Below are positions 17,852 to 25,907 of a stretch of 64,000 nt of DNA, in pieces. The translations under genes were made by a program, and so were the position numbers. Position 1 is the first letter of the stretch. Each line of letters opens with the position of its first letter. Source of the DNA: Siminovitchia terrae (lineage in GTDB: Bacteria; Bacillota; Bacilli; Bacillales; Bacillaceae_C); the NCBI RefSeq assembly GCF_003605405.2, contig NZ_QYTW02000011.1, positions 1 through 64,000 of the forward strand, in the 5' to 3' direction. The notes beneath the pieces are model-generated. The model was not told the origin of the DNA. It did no database searches and worked only from the letters and a program-made list of their open reading frames with translations.

Positions 17852-19518
17852 TACATCCTTCCGGATCTAAAAATGGAAAAAATCATAAATAAAAACATGA
17901 GTGTTGCAATAATTGAGCCTATCTCAATGACAGGGAGCCTAAATAATAGTGATTGCTTGTCAGCGATGGCGGTTCCGATGATCAAGCCGACCATTAAGAT
18001 GCTGAAGGAGAGCAGGATGATACTGAAAGAAAGACGGTTGCTGATTTTATCAAGCCTTTGTAGAAATGTCTGCAGGTCTTTCACATTGATATCGAAACGC
18101 AATCTGCCTCTTTTGACTGTTGTCGCAATTTCCTTTAAATCCTTTGGTAAATCCCGGACGACTTCAATGTTTTCAAGGAACTCGTCCCACGATCTGCTTA
18201 GTATATTTTTGGGATTTAATCTTTGTTTGAACAATTTCTCAGCAAAAGGCTCGACCGCTTTCATCACACTGAAACCGGGATCCAATTTTTTAATGATCTC
18301 CTCCATTGTAAGAATCGCTTTGCCTAAAATGGCAATTTCAGTTGGAATACTCACCCGGTGCTGATAAGCGATGGCAAATACATCTGTGAGCGCAGCTCCC
18401 ATACTGATTTCGTTTAAGGAAGTGTCATAGTATTTGGTGATCAAACCATCCAAATCATATTTCAGCTCCGTCACATCCGTGTGCTCATTAAGAAGATCCA
18501 TTGCGGAGAATGTCTTGATCATTCCCTTAGAACTCCCTTGCTGCAGGTTAATCAAAAGAGAGGAGAAATGATACTTCAAATCCTCCCTTAACTGGCCTAC
18601 CATTCCAAAATCCAAATAAGCAATCACATTATCAGGTAAAATATAAATATTGCCCGGATGCGGATCACCATGGAAAAATCCATATTCCAGAATCTGGGTG
18701 AACATTGAATCGGCAAGCCGGGCAGCAATCAATTCCCGATCATAGCCTTTTTCATCCAGTGTATCTATATGCGTTACTTTGATCCCCTTGATCATTTCCA
18801 TTGTCAGGACTTTCTTTGATATAAAGTCCCAATAAACCTTCGGTATATGGATGGTTGGTACATTTTCAAATTGCTTCGCAATCCTTTCTCCATTATGGCC
18901 CTCCACTTCGTAATCCAGCTCATTGCGCAAAGAAAAGGAAAACTCTTCAATCATTTCCCGAATACGGTACCTTCTTGCCCATTCCACCCTTTTTTCGGCT
19001 ACTCTGGCCAAATCGTGCAATATCTCCAAGTCCGTTTCAATAATTGACCGAATATCTGGCCGCTGGACTTTTACAGCTACTTCCTCTCCTGTGAAAAGCT
19101 GTGCCACATGAACCTGACCAATAGAAGCCGTCGCTAGCGGCTCTTGGTTAAAAGTCTGAAAAAGTTTTTCGATCGGCTCTCCAAGCTCGACCTCTACAAT
19201 TTCATGAACCTCCTCATAGGAAAAAGGCTGAACATCATCCTGTAGCTTTTCCAATTCAGAAGCAATTTCTTCCGGAATCAGATCACGGCGTGAGCTTGCA
19301 ATCTGGCCAAGCTTAATAAAAGTCGGCCCTAAGCCCTGCAAGGTAGAGCGTAGCCTGATCCCTATGTCTTTCAGGTGTATGTTCTCCTCTGAATTTTGCG
19401 TTTTTTTTGAACGGTCAATCAAACCCATGCGAAACAAAAAGTGGCTTAGCCCGTTTTTTAAAAAAGCATTAGTGATTTCCTGATAGCGCTGGGTATGTTT
19501 GATTCTTCTCCTAATCAT
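17851..19518 (-). CDS. UbiB/ABC1 (AarF) family atypical kinase
   Basis: Protein-kinase-like ATPase linked in other organisms to isoprenoid lipid (quinone) metabolism. About 555 residues. The family motif KLGQIASSRRDLIPEEIASEL is near residue 70, with ASIGQVHVA (A-rich loop), VAVKVQRPDI (catalytic Lys), GFFHGDPHPGNI and AYLDFGMVG. Two C-terminal membrane helices (about 495-515 and 525-550) anchor it. GGAGGGG touches the first ATG (19524), so the second ATG at 19518 is the better start. Single gene with its own terminator. Confidence 0.92.
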   Translation of the reverse strand: MIRRRIKHTQRYQEITNAFLKNGLSHFLFRMGLIDRSKKTQNSEENIHLKDIGIRLRSTLQGLGPTFIKLGQIASSRRDLIPEEIASELEKLQDDVQPFSYEEVHEIVEVELGEPIEKLFQTFNQEPLATASIGQVHVAQLFTGEEVAVKVQRPDIRSIIETDLEILHDLARVAEKRVEWARRYRIREMIEEFSFSLRNELDYEVEGHNGERIAKQFENVPTIHIPKVYWDFISKKVLTMEMIKGIKVTHIDTLDEKGYDRELIAARLADSMFTQILEYGFFHGDPHPGNIYILPDNVIAYLDFGMVGQLREDLKYHFSSLLINLQQGSSKGMIKTFSAMDLLNEHTDVTELKYDLDGLITKYYDTSLNEISMGAALTDVFAIAYQHRVSIPTEIAILGKAILTMEEIIKKLDPGFSVMKAVEPFAEKLFKQRLNPKNILSRSWDEFLENIEVVRDLPKDLKEIATTVKRGRLRFDINVKDLQTFLQRLDKISNRLSFSIILLSFSILMVGLIIGTAIADKQSLLFRLPVIEIGSIIATLMFLFMIFSIFRSGRM

Positions 19519-19720
19519 CTTCATCCCCTCCGGCGGCTTATGTAATTAATTTTTAAAGGTTTCTTTCACGATAAAAAACGCAGATGTTATTGAAAGAAAT
19601 GGATTCAACTAGAGCAGCAAAAACACTCCCCATAATTGAATTTTGTCTTGTTGCCGATTTCTATCGTAATAGAATATAATGATGTCAAATGGCAAACAAG
19701 GGTGAAAGGAGTCACTTGAA

Positions 19721-20647
19721 TTGGAACAAAAGCTTGATTTTATTATCAGCGAACTGCAAAATTTGAATCAAAAATTCTCCAATTTGGAAGAGAAAACAGC
19801 CACTAAACAAGACCTTAAAGCCGTTGAAGGCAAAATGTCCTCCCTTGGGGAAAGACTGACTACCCGTATTAATAAAGTTGAAGGTAAGCTTTCCGACAAA
19901 ATGATTAATCTCGAAACCAATATTGGTGACGTCGAAGATAAACTATCTGACAAAATGATTAATCTTGAAACCAATATGAATAACGTCGAAGATAGACTCT
20001 CTGACAAGATTATTAATCTCGAAACCAATATGAATAACGTCGAAGGTAAGCTCTCCGACAAAATGATTAATCTCGAAACCAATATGAGTAACGTCGAAGG
20101 TAAGCTCTCCGACAAAATGATTAATCTCGAAACCAATATGAGTAACGTCGAAGATAGACTCTCTGACAAGATTATTAGTCTCGAAACCAATATGAATAAC
20201 GTCGAAGGTAAGCTCTCCGACAAAATGATTAATCTCGAAACCAATATGAGTAACGTCGAAGGTAAGCTCTCCGACAAAATGATTAATCTCGAAACCAATA
20301 TGAGTAACGTCGAAGATAGGCTCTCTGACAAGATTATTAGTCTCGAAACCAATATGAATAACGTCGAAGATAGGCTCTCCGACAAAATGATTAATCTCGA
20401 AACCAATATGAGTAACGTCGAAGGTAAGCTCTCTGACAAAATGATTAATCTTGAAACCAATATGAGTAACGTCGAAGGTAAGCTGGACCGATTAATCAAA
20501 AAGGTTGATGATTATCATATTGAAAACATAAATGCTGAAAACATCCTTATACATGAAATAAGGACAATGCGTGAAAATGTTATCTTTGTAAATCGTAGAG
20601 TTGCGGATGCAGAGCTTGAACTGAACGCTTTAAAGCAACATAAATGA
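19721..20647 (+). CDS. Coiled-coil protein with eleven 18-residue repeats
   Basis: 308 residues from TTG, with AAAGGAG nine bases upstream. After a short N-terminal coil (MEQKLDFIISELQNLNQKF) come 11 almost identical units of the type KLSDKMINLETNMSNVEG, residues about 55-253. A tail without repeats follows (LIKKVDDYHIENINAENILI, then ELELNALKQHK). Highly charged, no membrane or signal segment, all helix-favouring: a rod, probably oligomeric. 18 residues equal five helical turns (heptad plus hendecad). I cannot assign a role; the tail resembles small Bacillus coiled-coil proteins of unknown function. Confidence 0.8.
   Translation: MEQKLDFIISELQNLNQKFSNLEEKTATKQDLKAVEGKMSSLGERLTTRINKVEGKLSDKMINLETNIGDVEDKLSDKMINLETNMNNVEDRLSDKIINLETNMNNVEGKLSDKMINLETNMSNVEGKLSDKMINLETNMSNVEDRLSDKIISLETNMNNVEGKLSDKMINLETNMSNVEGKLSDKMINLETNMSNVEDRLSDKIISLETNMNNVEDRLSDKMINLETNMSNVEGKLSDKMINLETNMSNVEGKLDRLIKKVDDYHIENINAENILIHEIRTMRENVIFVNRRVADAELELNALKQHK
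19884..20481 (+). repeat. 54-bp coding tandem repeat array
   Basis: Eleven 54-bp units with very few base changes. A 162-bp higher-order block (three units) is itself duplicated: the pattern of N/S and G/D changes repeats at units 3-5 and 6-8. The near-identity at DNA level indicates recent expansion, so copy number should vary between strains. Confidence 0.9.
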
Positions 20648-20692
20648 ACTATAGACTTTAAAGTTCCATCAGTTCAAGTTTTTTTATGTTTA
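20646..20692. terminator. Possible bidirectional terminator
   Basis: TGAACT...AGTTCA arms with an inner ACTTTAAAGT dyad, followed by TTTTTTT on the plus strand. It separates the coiled-coil gene and the convergent protease gene. The stem is short. Confidence 0.45.
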
Positions 20693-21492
20693 AGAAATAA
20701 CCTAATCGGTATAAAGAGACCGACTTTCCCATATCCCTCATACTTCATAGTCGCAAAAACCACTCCTATGACCTGGCCATTTTCATCAATCACTGGACTC
20801 CCGCTGTTTCCATGATATACTGGAGCTTTCATCATTACGACGTCATGATCCCAGTCACGTAAACGGATGGAATCAATAATCACTCCTTCGTTCACAATGC
20901 CGTGGAAATAAAGGGGATTCCCGATGAACATTATCTGCTCATCCACGGGAAAGTCCGGATGTTCCGCCAACTCCAAATAAGGCAAATTTTCTCCATCAAC
21001 ATTAAGGAGAGCCAAATCGACTACTTCATACGTCTCAACAACTTCAGCCTGAAAGACCCCGGCTTCCGGAAAGTCCACCGTCACGTGCTCATGGCCTTCA
21101 ATAACATGATAATTTGTTAAAATTGTTCCATCACTTGAGATGGAAAACCCCGTTCCTTTACTTTCACCAGCGGCAATTGTAACAACTGATTTTTTATGTT
21201 CTTTAACCTTTTCATCCGTTGACAGCCGGGCCGATGCTGCCAAGAATTCAATCGCAGGTATCGAATAAATTTGAAAAACAAAGGAAAAGGTACTGAATAA
21301 AAACACACTGGAGATCAGCCAAAACAACCATCTAGGAAAACGCCGTGATGTTTTTTCAGGCTGTTTTTCAAGAGCAGCTTTAAACAAGGCATCTTCCTGG
21401 GCTTGACGGACAAGCTCCTGCATTTCTTCTTCGTCGATTCTTTCAATTAAGTCGCTGTCGTCATATTTCTGCTCTTTCTCCTCCATATCCAT
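20674..21492 (-). CDS. Membrane-anchored trypsin-like (HtrA-type) serine protease
   Basis: About 272 residues. An acidic cytoplasmic N-terminus (EEKEQKYDDSDLIERIDEEE) precedes a membrane segment (WLFWLISSVFLFSTFSFVF) and an outside trypsin-like domain. Catalytic triad: His in TNYHVI, Asp in VVDLALLNV, Ser in HGNSGSPVI. No PDZ domain follows, unlike HtrA proper. I take one of the ATGs at 21492/21486 behind AGGGTG; the longer frame to 21531 lacks an RBS. Likely an envelope quality-control or processing protease. Confidence 0.85.
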   Translation of the reverse strand: MDMEEKEQKYDDSDLIERIDEEEMQELVRQAQEDALFKAALEKQPEKTSRRFPRWLFWLISSVFLFSTFSFVFQIYSIPAIEFLAASARLSTDEKVKEHKKSVVTIAAGESKGTGFSISSDGTILTNYHVIEGHEHVTVDFPEAGVFQAEVVETYEVVDLALLNVDGENLPYLELAEHPDFPVDEQIMFIGNPLYFHGIVNEGVIIDSIRLRDWDHDVVMMKAPVYHGNSGSPVIDENGQVIGVVFATMKYEGYGKVGLFIPIRLFLKHKKT

Positions 21493-21558
21493 CACACCCT
21501 GATATAACTTGTCCATTTCATTGTAGCACAAGGATAGGGCACGCGAGACATGCCCTCA

Positions 21559-23136
21559 TCATGATTTTTCCTTTTCCACCACCCTCATCGGTCGCATCAT
21601 ATCATAATCTTCATGTTCCAGTATATGGCAATGCCATACATATTCACCGGGATTTTCCGTAAATTTCATGATGACACTTGTAACCATCCCCGGCTCGGCT
21701 TTCACTGTGTCTTTCCATCCCCTCTCATGTATTTCAGGTTTAATCGGGGGACCTGTATATTGAATATGGCCATCCTGGTTAAAGCGCTCCAAGTCAAAAG
21801 GTGTCCTATGCAAAATTTTAAATTGAATCAAATGGACATGCATAGGATGAGCAAAATTTGTGACGTTAACAAACTTCCAAACCTCCGTATCGCCAATAAC
21901 GGGCTTCTCTGTGACAGGATCATGCCACATTCGGTCATCCAGCAACAGCACTGGTCTTTTATATTCATCTTCGATTGCATCAAGCTTCAATAGTCTGGTT
22001 TTATCAGCCTGTTTTTCATCCAATATTTCCTCATCCGAAATAAGCTTGCGCGGTATTTCGCCTGAGTCCATTCCTTTTAAAGGAAGAAGCACATCAAAAC
22101 GCATAATCACCCCCATATTCCCGTCATCATTTGTATTTTGCAATATCATTTTCTTTCCTTTATGCTTTGAGAAATCAATGATCAATTCTGAACGCTCGGC
22201 AGGTTCTAAAGGAAGGTCTGTTAGCTCGACAGGTCTTTCCATCAATCCTCCATCTGTCGCGATTTGATAGAAAACCCTCTCATCTCCCAATCTTAATGTA
22301 TAGGCGGTTGTATTAGATGCGTTTAATATCCGAAAACGGTATTTGCGAGGTTCGACTGTTAACTTGGGCCAGATTTTCCCATTAACCGCTATCGTATTTC
22401 CGGCAAAAAACGGTTGGACAGAAGGATTTACTGGTGCTGGAGGAGTGGTGTTTTCAGGGTATTGCAGCGAACCGTCAGAACGAAACGATCGATCCTGAAT
22501 CATTAAAGGAATATCATAATCGCCTCTGGGTAATTTCAAGTGCTTTTCCACCGGATCCTCAATCAGATAAAAGCCTGCTAAACCAGCGTATACATTCAAT
22601 CTTGTAATACCAATCGCATGATCGTGATACCAGAGAGTTGCTCCCATTTGCCTGTTTGTATATTCATATACTTGGCGCTTGAAGGTCGATCCCGTTTCAG
22701 CAAAATCTCTTGAAAACCAAGCCTCAGGATGACCATCGCTTTCCCAGGCGACATTCGCACCATGCAAATGGACAACGGTCCGAACATCAGGGGGACCGGC
22801 TGATTCATGTAGCGTTCGGTCAATTGGCAAAAGATGTTTTCTTGGCAGTTTATTTTTCCACCGCACATAGATCTTTTCATTTTTCCGGACTTTTATCGTT
22901 GGACCAGGCTGCAGTCCGTCATATCCCCAGACCGTTGTCAGAGGAAAAAATGAATGATACTGGTGCTGAATTTGTTTCATCGCAATTTCATAATACGGAC
23001 TTCCTTTCACGACTTCTCTTGGCTTGGCAACCGAAGGAATTGGAAGCTCATCTACGAACTTCGGGACGGTATCTGGATTGGACGGATCAACCTTCTTTCC
23101 GATTTTATGTTTAGTATACATTTTTTCACTTCCCAA
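21559..23136 (-). CDS. cotA: CotA-like multicopper oxidase (spore-coat laccase type)
   Basis: About 525 residues, closely similar along its length to CotA laccase of Bacillus, which oxidises phenols and bilirubin in the outer spore coat. Copper motifs: VVHLHG, WYHDHAIGITRLNVYAGLAGFY, HPMHVHLIQF and HCHILEHEDYDMM. No signal peptide, as for CotA. A TTG at 23136 has AAAGGAG eight bases upstream; ATG 23121 (MYTKHK) is the alternative. A sigma-K-like promoter lies upstream. Single gene. Confidence 0.92.
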   Translation of the reverse strand: MGSEKMYTKHKIGKKVDPSNPDTVPKFVDELPIPSVAKPREVVKGSPYYEIAMKQIQHQYHSFFPLTTVWGYDGLQPGPTIKVRKNEKIYVRWKNKLPRKHLLPIDRTLHESAGPPDVRTVVHLHGANVAWESDGHPEAWFSRDFAETGSTFKRQVYEYTNRQMGATLWYHDHAIGITRLNVYAGLAGFYLIEDPVEKHLKLPRGDYDIPLMIQDRSFRSDGSLQYPENTTPPAPVNPSVQPFFAGNTIAVNGKIWPKLTVEPRKYRFRILNASNTTAYTLRLGDERVFYQIATDGGLMERPVELTDLPLEPAERSELIIDFSKHKGKKMILQNTNDDGNMGVIMRFDVLLPLKGMDSGEIPRKLISDEEILDEKQADKTRLLKLDAIEDEYKRPVLLLDDRMWHDPVTEKPVIGDTEVWKFVNVTNFAHPMHVHLIQFKILHRTPFDLERFNQDGHIQYTGPPIKPEIHERGWKDTVKAEPGMVTSVIMKFTENPGEYVWHCHILEHEDYDMMRPMRVVEKEKS

Positions 23137-23150
23137 CCTATAATCTCCTT

Positions 23151-23177
23151 TATTGTATGTGAGTAAATCGTTGATGT
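23151..23177 (-). promoter_or_regulatory. Candidate sigma-K promoter of cotA
   Basis: On the minus strand, GTAC then 16 bases then CATACAATA, matching the sigma-K -10 pattern CATAnnnTA and -35 AC. CotA is a sigma-K target in B. subtilis. The predicted transcript start would fall in the RBS of the TTG start, so if this promoter is real, ATG 23121 is the likelier start. Confidence 0.4.
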
Positions 23178-23227
23178 ACGGGACAGATGTGGAGAAGCAA
23201 GGCACTTTTCATTCTCTACACCGAGGC

Positions 23228-23272
23228 AAAAAAATAAGGGATGGTGAGCTAGGCTCAAATCCATCCCTTATG
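23228..23272 (-). terminator. Terminator of DHA2 pump gene
   Basis: Stem ATAAGGGATGG/CCATCCCTTAT followed on the minus strand by TTTTTTT. 16 bases beyond the pump gene's stop. Confidence 0.85.
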
Positions 23273-23287
23273 GTGTAAAACAATATT

Positions 23288-24787
23288 TTATTCCGTTTGA
23301 GCTTTTAACTCTTTAGCACCTGCCCTCTCAGCCTTGGGCGGAGTGACGCGCTTCATGAACAAGGCCAAAATGAGAGCTACTGCTGCAATAAAAGTTGAAA
23401 CAAGAAATGCGTAAGTAATTCCACCAAGTGTTGCCTGCTGCGCTAGTTCTTTCATTACAACCGGGTCTTGCAGTGACTTGCCGGCTGCTGCAGCTGCCTC
23501 AGCAAGCTCAGTACCTTTTGTTTCCAATTTATTATTCATTACCGTAACAAGGACCGCAGTTCCAATTGCTCCGGATATTTGCTGCAAAGTGTTATTCATA
23601 GCAGTTCCATGAGGGTTGGCAGACATCGGAAGTTGGTTCAATCCATTCGTCATAACAGGCATCATAACAAGCGACATTCCCATCATACGAACCGTATAGA
23701 GGAGCATAATATGATAAAATCCAGTGTCTACATCAAGCAGATGGAAAAGATAAGTTGTCACCACTGTAATCGTAAGACCGATTGTTGCCAGGACCCTTGC
23801 TCCATATTTGTCGAACAATCTTCCTGTAATCGGCGACATGATCGCCATCAAGATGGCACCAGGAAGCATCAATAGCCCCGCATGGAACGGTGAAATTCCC
23901 CTTACTGTCTGAACATAGATTGGGGTTAAAATCATTCCAGAAAACATGGAGGCAGAAACCACAACCATAATGACAGAAGACAAAGCGAACATCGGGTATT
24001 TATAAATCCTAAACTCCAACATTGGATCTTTCATTCGAAGCTGGCGAAGTATGAAGATGACAATCGCCACTACCCCAATGATGATTGTTCCATACACTTC
24101 CAGAGCGCCCCAGCCCTTATCTCCAGCTGTACTGAACCCATACAGGAGAGCGCCAAAGCCAATGGTTGACAAAATAAGTGAAAAGACATCCACTTTAATA
24201 TCGCGATTTGGAGTAATGTTTTTCAATTTAAAAAATCCAAGAATCAAAGCCAGCGCAGCAAACGGGAGGATAATTTCAAAAAGTGTTCTCCAGTTGTAAT
24301 GCTCAACGATCCAGCCCGAAAGTGTTGGCCCTATGGCCGGGGCAGCCATGATCACAAGTCCGAACATCCCCATCGCAGCTCCTCTCCGCTCAACAGGAAA
24401 TGCAGCAAGCATCACATTCATCAAAAGCGGCATCATGATTCCGGCTCCAGAAGCCTGGATCATTCTTCCTGCTACAAGGACACCAAAATGGGGAGCATAT
24501 GCAGCAAGTGCAGTTCCTAATGTAAACAACGACATGGCCGTCAAAAACAATCTCCGGTTAGTAAACTTCTGAATAAAAAATGCACTTGCCGGAATCAAAA
24601 TCCCATTAACAAGCATATATCCATTCGTAAGCCACTGAACAACAGCCGGCTTCACCTCAAATTCAGCCATAATGGTCGGGAGCGCCACGTTCAGCAATGT
24701 ATTGTTCAAAAAAGCTACAAACGCGCCAAAAAACAGGATAGCAATGATGCCATACGGCGGTTTCTTATGCAGTGTTTCCATATCCAT
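23288..24787 (-). CDS. DHA2-family (EmrB/QacA) drug efflux MFS transporter
   Basis: 499 residues, 14 predicted membrane helices, proton-driven multidrug export. Helix 1 LFFGAFVAFLNNTLLNVALP and motif A-like GRMIQASGAGIMMPLLMNV plus the motif C-like GPTLSGWIVEHYNWRTLFEI are characteristic. Divergent from a TetR regulator with 169 bases between and a dyad in that gap, so it is probably induced when the regulator binds a drug or lipid-like ligand. Close to the LmrB/MdtP group of Bacillus. Confidence 0.9.
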   Translation of the reverse strand: MDMETLHKKPPYGIIAILFFGAFVAFLNNTLLNVALPTIMAEFEVKPAVVQWLTNGYMLVNGILIPASAFFIQKFTNRRLFLTAMSLFTLGTALAAYAPHFGVLVAGRMIQASGAGIMMPLLMNVMLAAFPVERRGAAMGMFGLVIMAAPAIGPTLSGWIVEHYNWRTLFEIILPFAALALILGFFKLKNITPNRDIKVDVFSLILSTIGFGALLYGFSTAGDKGWGALEVYGTIIIGVVAIVIFILRQLRMKDPMLEFRIYKYPMFALSSVIMVVVSASMFSGMILTPIYVQTVRGISPFHAGLLMLPGAILMAIMSPITGRLFDKYGARVLATIGLTITVVTTYLFHLLDVDTGFYHIMLLYTVRMMGMSLVMMPVMTNGLNQLPMSANPHGTAMNNTLQQISGAIGTAVLVTVMNNKLETKGTELAEAAAAAGKSLQDPVVMKELAQQATLGGITYAFLVSTFIAAVALILALFMKRVTPPKAERAGAKELKAQTE

Positions 24788-24876
24788 TTTGTTCCCCTTC
24801 TTTCACCTTGAAATCGCTCATTCATAATTCACTTTTCACATTTTATACTCTGCGTTCAATTTTTGCAATAAAAAAA

Positions 24877-24911
24877 TTCCTATATTCTTCAAACCATTGA
24901 TAAATATAGAA
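24877..24911. promoter_or_regulatory. Dyad operator between pump and tetR
   Basis: TTCCTATATT and AATATAGAA arms 16 bases apart, overlapping a tetR promoter TTGATA (24897), 17 bases, TACTAT. Probable binding site for the TetR protein controlling both directions. Confidence 0.5.
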
Positions 24912-24956
24912 ATAACCGCTACTATAAAAGTATACTAAATGTCTAAAGGTGATTGA

Positions 24957-25847
24957 ATGAATGAGCGGAAACATCGAGTTTTATTAATTGCTCAGCGGCT
25001 TTTTATCAAAAAAGGCTTCGCTGCTACTTCTGTACAGGATATATTAAATGAATCCCATATTTCCAAGGGAACATTTTATAATTATTTTTCATCAAAAAAT
25101 GAGTGTCTCATGACAATCCTAAGTCACGCACAAGAAATTACGGATGCGAGAAGAAAAGAACTAATGATAGGAAAAGACCCAGCAGACAGGGAGATTTTCG
25201 CCAAACAAATTGCAGTTCGGATGGAAATCAATCGCGAACATCAATTGGTTCCTCTTTTCGAGGCGATATTTCACTCCAAAGACCCTGAATTAAGGGACTT
25301 TATTAAGAAACACCATATGGTGGAGCTGACTTGGCTTTCCCGAAGACTCGTTGATCTGTATGGACGAGAAGCAGAGCCGTATGCATTGGATGGTGCCATC
25401 ATGGTAGTAGGCATGTTCAAGCATTTCATAAATGTTTGGGTTTCTTCCTTGAAAGAGGAGATCAACCTATTCAAGCTAATTAACTTTATCCTTTGCAGAA
25501 CAGATTCCATTATTCTCAATATGATTCAAACGAAAGATAAACTGCTGGGGGACCGTATTTATTTGCCTGATAACGAAGTTTCATATGATGACTTTTGTAC
25601 AAAGGAAAAAATACTTGAAAGATTATCTTTTTTTTCAGACTCACTTGAAGAAGAGCAAAAAGGAAAACAATATGTTGATTTTTTGATGGATGAAATTCAA
25701 TCCGACCAACCCAGAGTTCATTTAATAGAAACTGTACTCCAAGCTTTCGGAGGATCGTTTACGAACACCCCTTTGGAAATAGAGGCAAAAGAATTGGCAT
25801 TTTCTATATCCAACTTCATGAGTGCATTACAAAAACACCCCCAATGA
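24957..25847 (+). CDS. TetR-family transcriptional regulator
   Basis: 296 residues, long for TetR (about 200) because of an extended ligand/dimer region. The N-terminal HTH is clear: LLIAQRLFIKKGFAATSVQD then ISKGTFYNYFSSKNECL. It divergently neighbours the DHA2 pump and is probably its repressor. The start ATG has AAAGGTGAT just upstream. The C-terminal 90 residues (KEKILERLSFFSDSLEEEQK onward) are not of the standard TetR_C type I know. Confidence 0.88.
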   Translation: MNERKHRVLLIAQRLFIKKGFAATSVQDILNESHISKGTFYNYFSSKNECLMTILSHAQEITDARRKELMIGKDPADREIFAKQIAVRMEINREHQLVPLFEAIFHSKDPELRDFIKKHHMVELTWLSRRLVDLYGREAEPYALDGAIMVVGMFKHFINVWVSSLKEEINLFKLINFILCRTDSIILNMIQTKDKLLGDRIYLPDNEVSYDDFCTKEKILERLSFFSDSLEEEQKGKQYVDFLMDEIQSDQPRVHLIETVLQAFGGSFTNTPLEIEAKELAFSISNFMSALQKHPQ

Positions 25848-25875
25848 ACGAAAGCTTGGTTCATTGGGGGTGTTT
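25832..25875. terminator. Bidirectional terminator between tetR and pbp
   Basis: Perfect long stem AAACACCCCCAATGAAC/GTTCATTGGGGGTGTTT. It includes the last codons and stop of tetR. Confidence 0.85.
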
Positions 25876-25907
25876 GATAGGTCTGGTTTCTGAGCTACCG
25901 AAATTCT

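Noticed and set aside
19768-20499. 243-residue minus-strand repeat protein
   Set aside because: Antisense of the 54-bp coding repeats; the plus frame has RBS, start and sensible composition.
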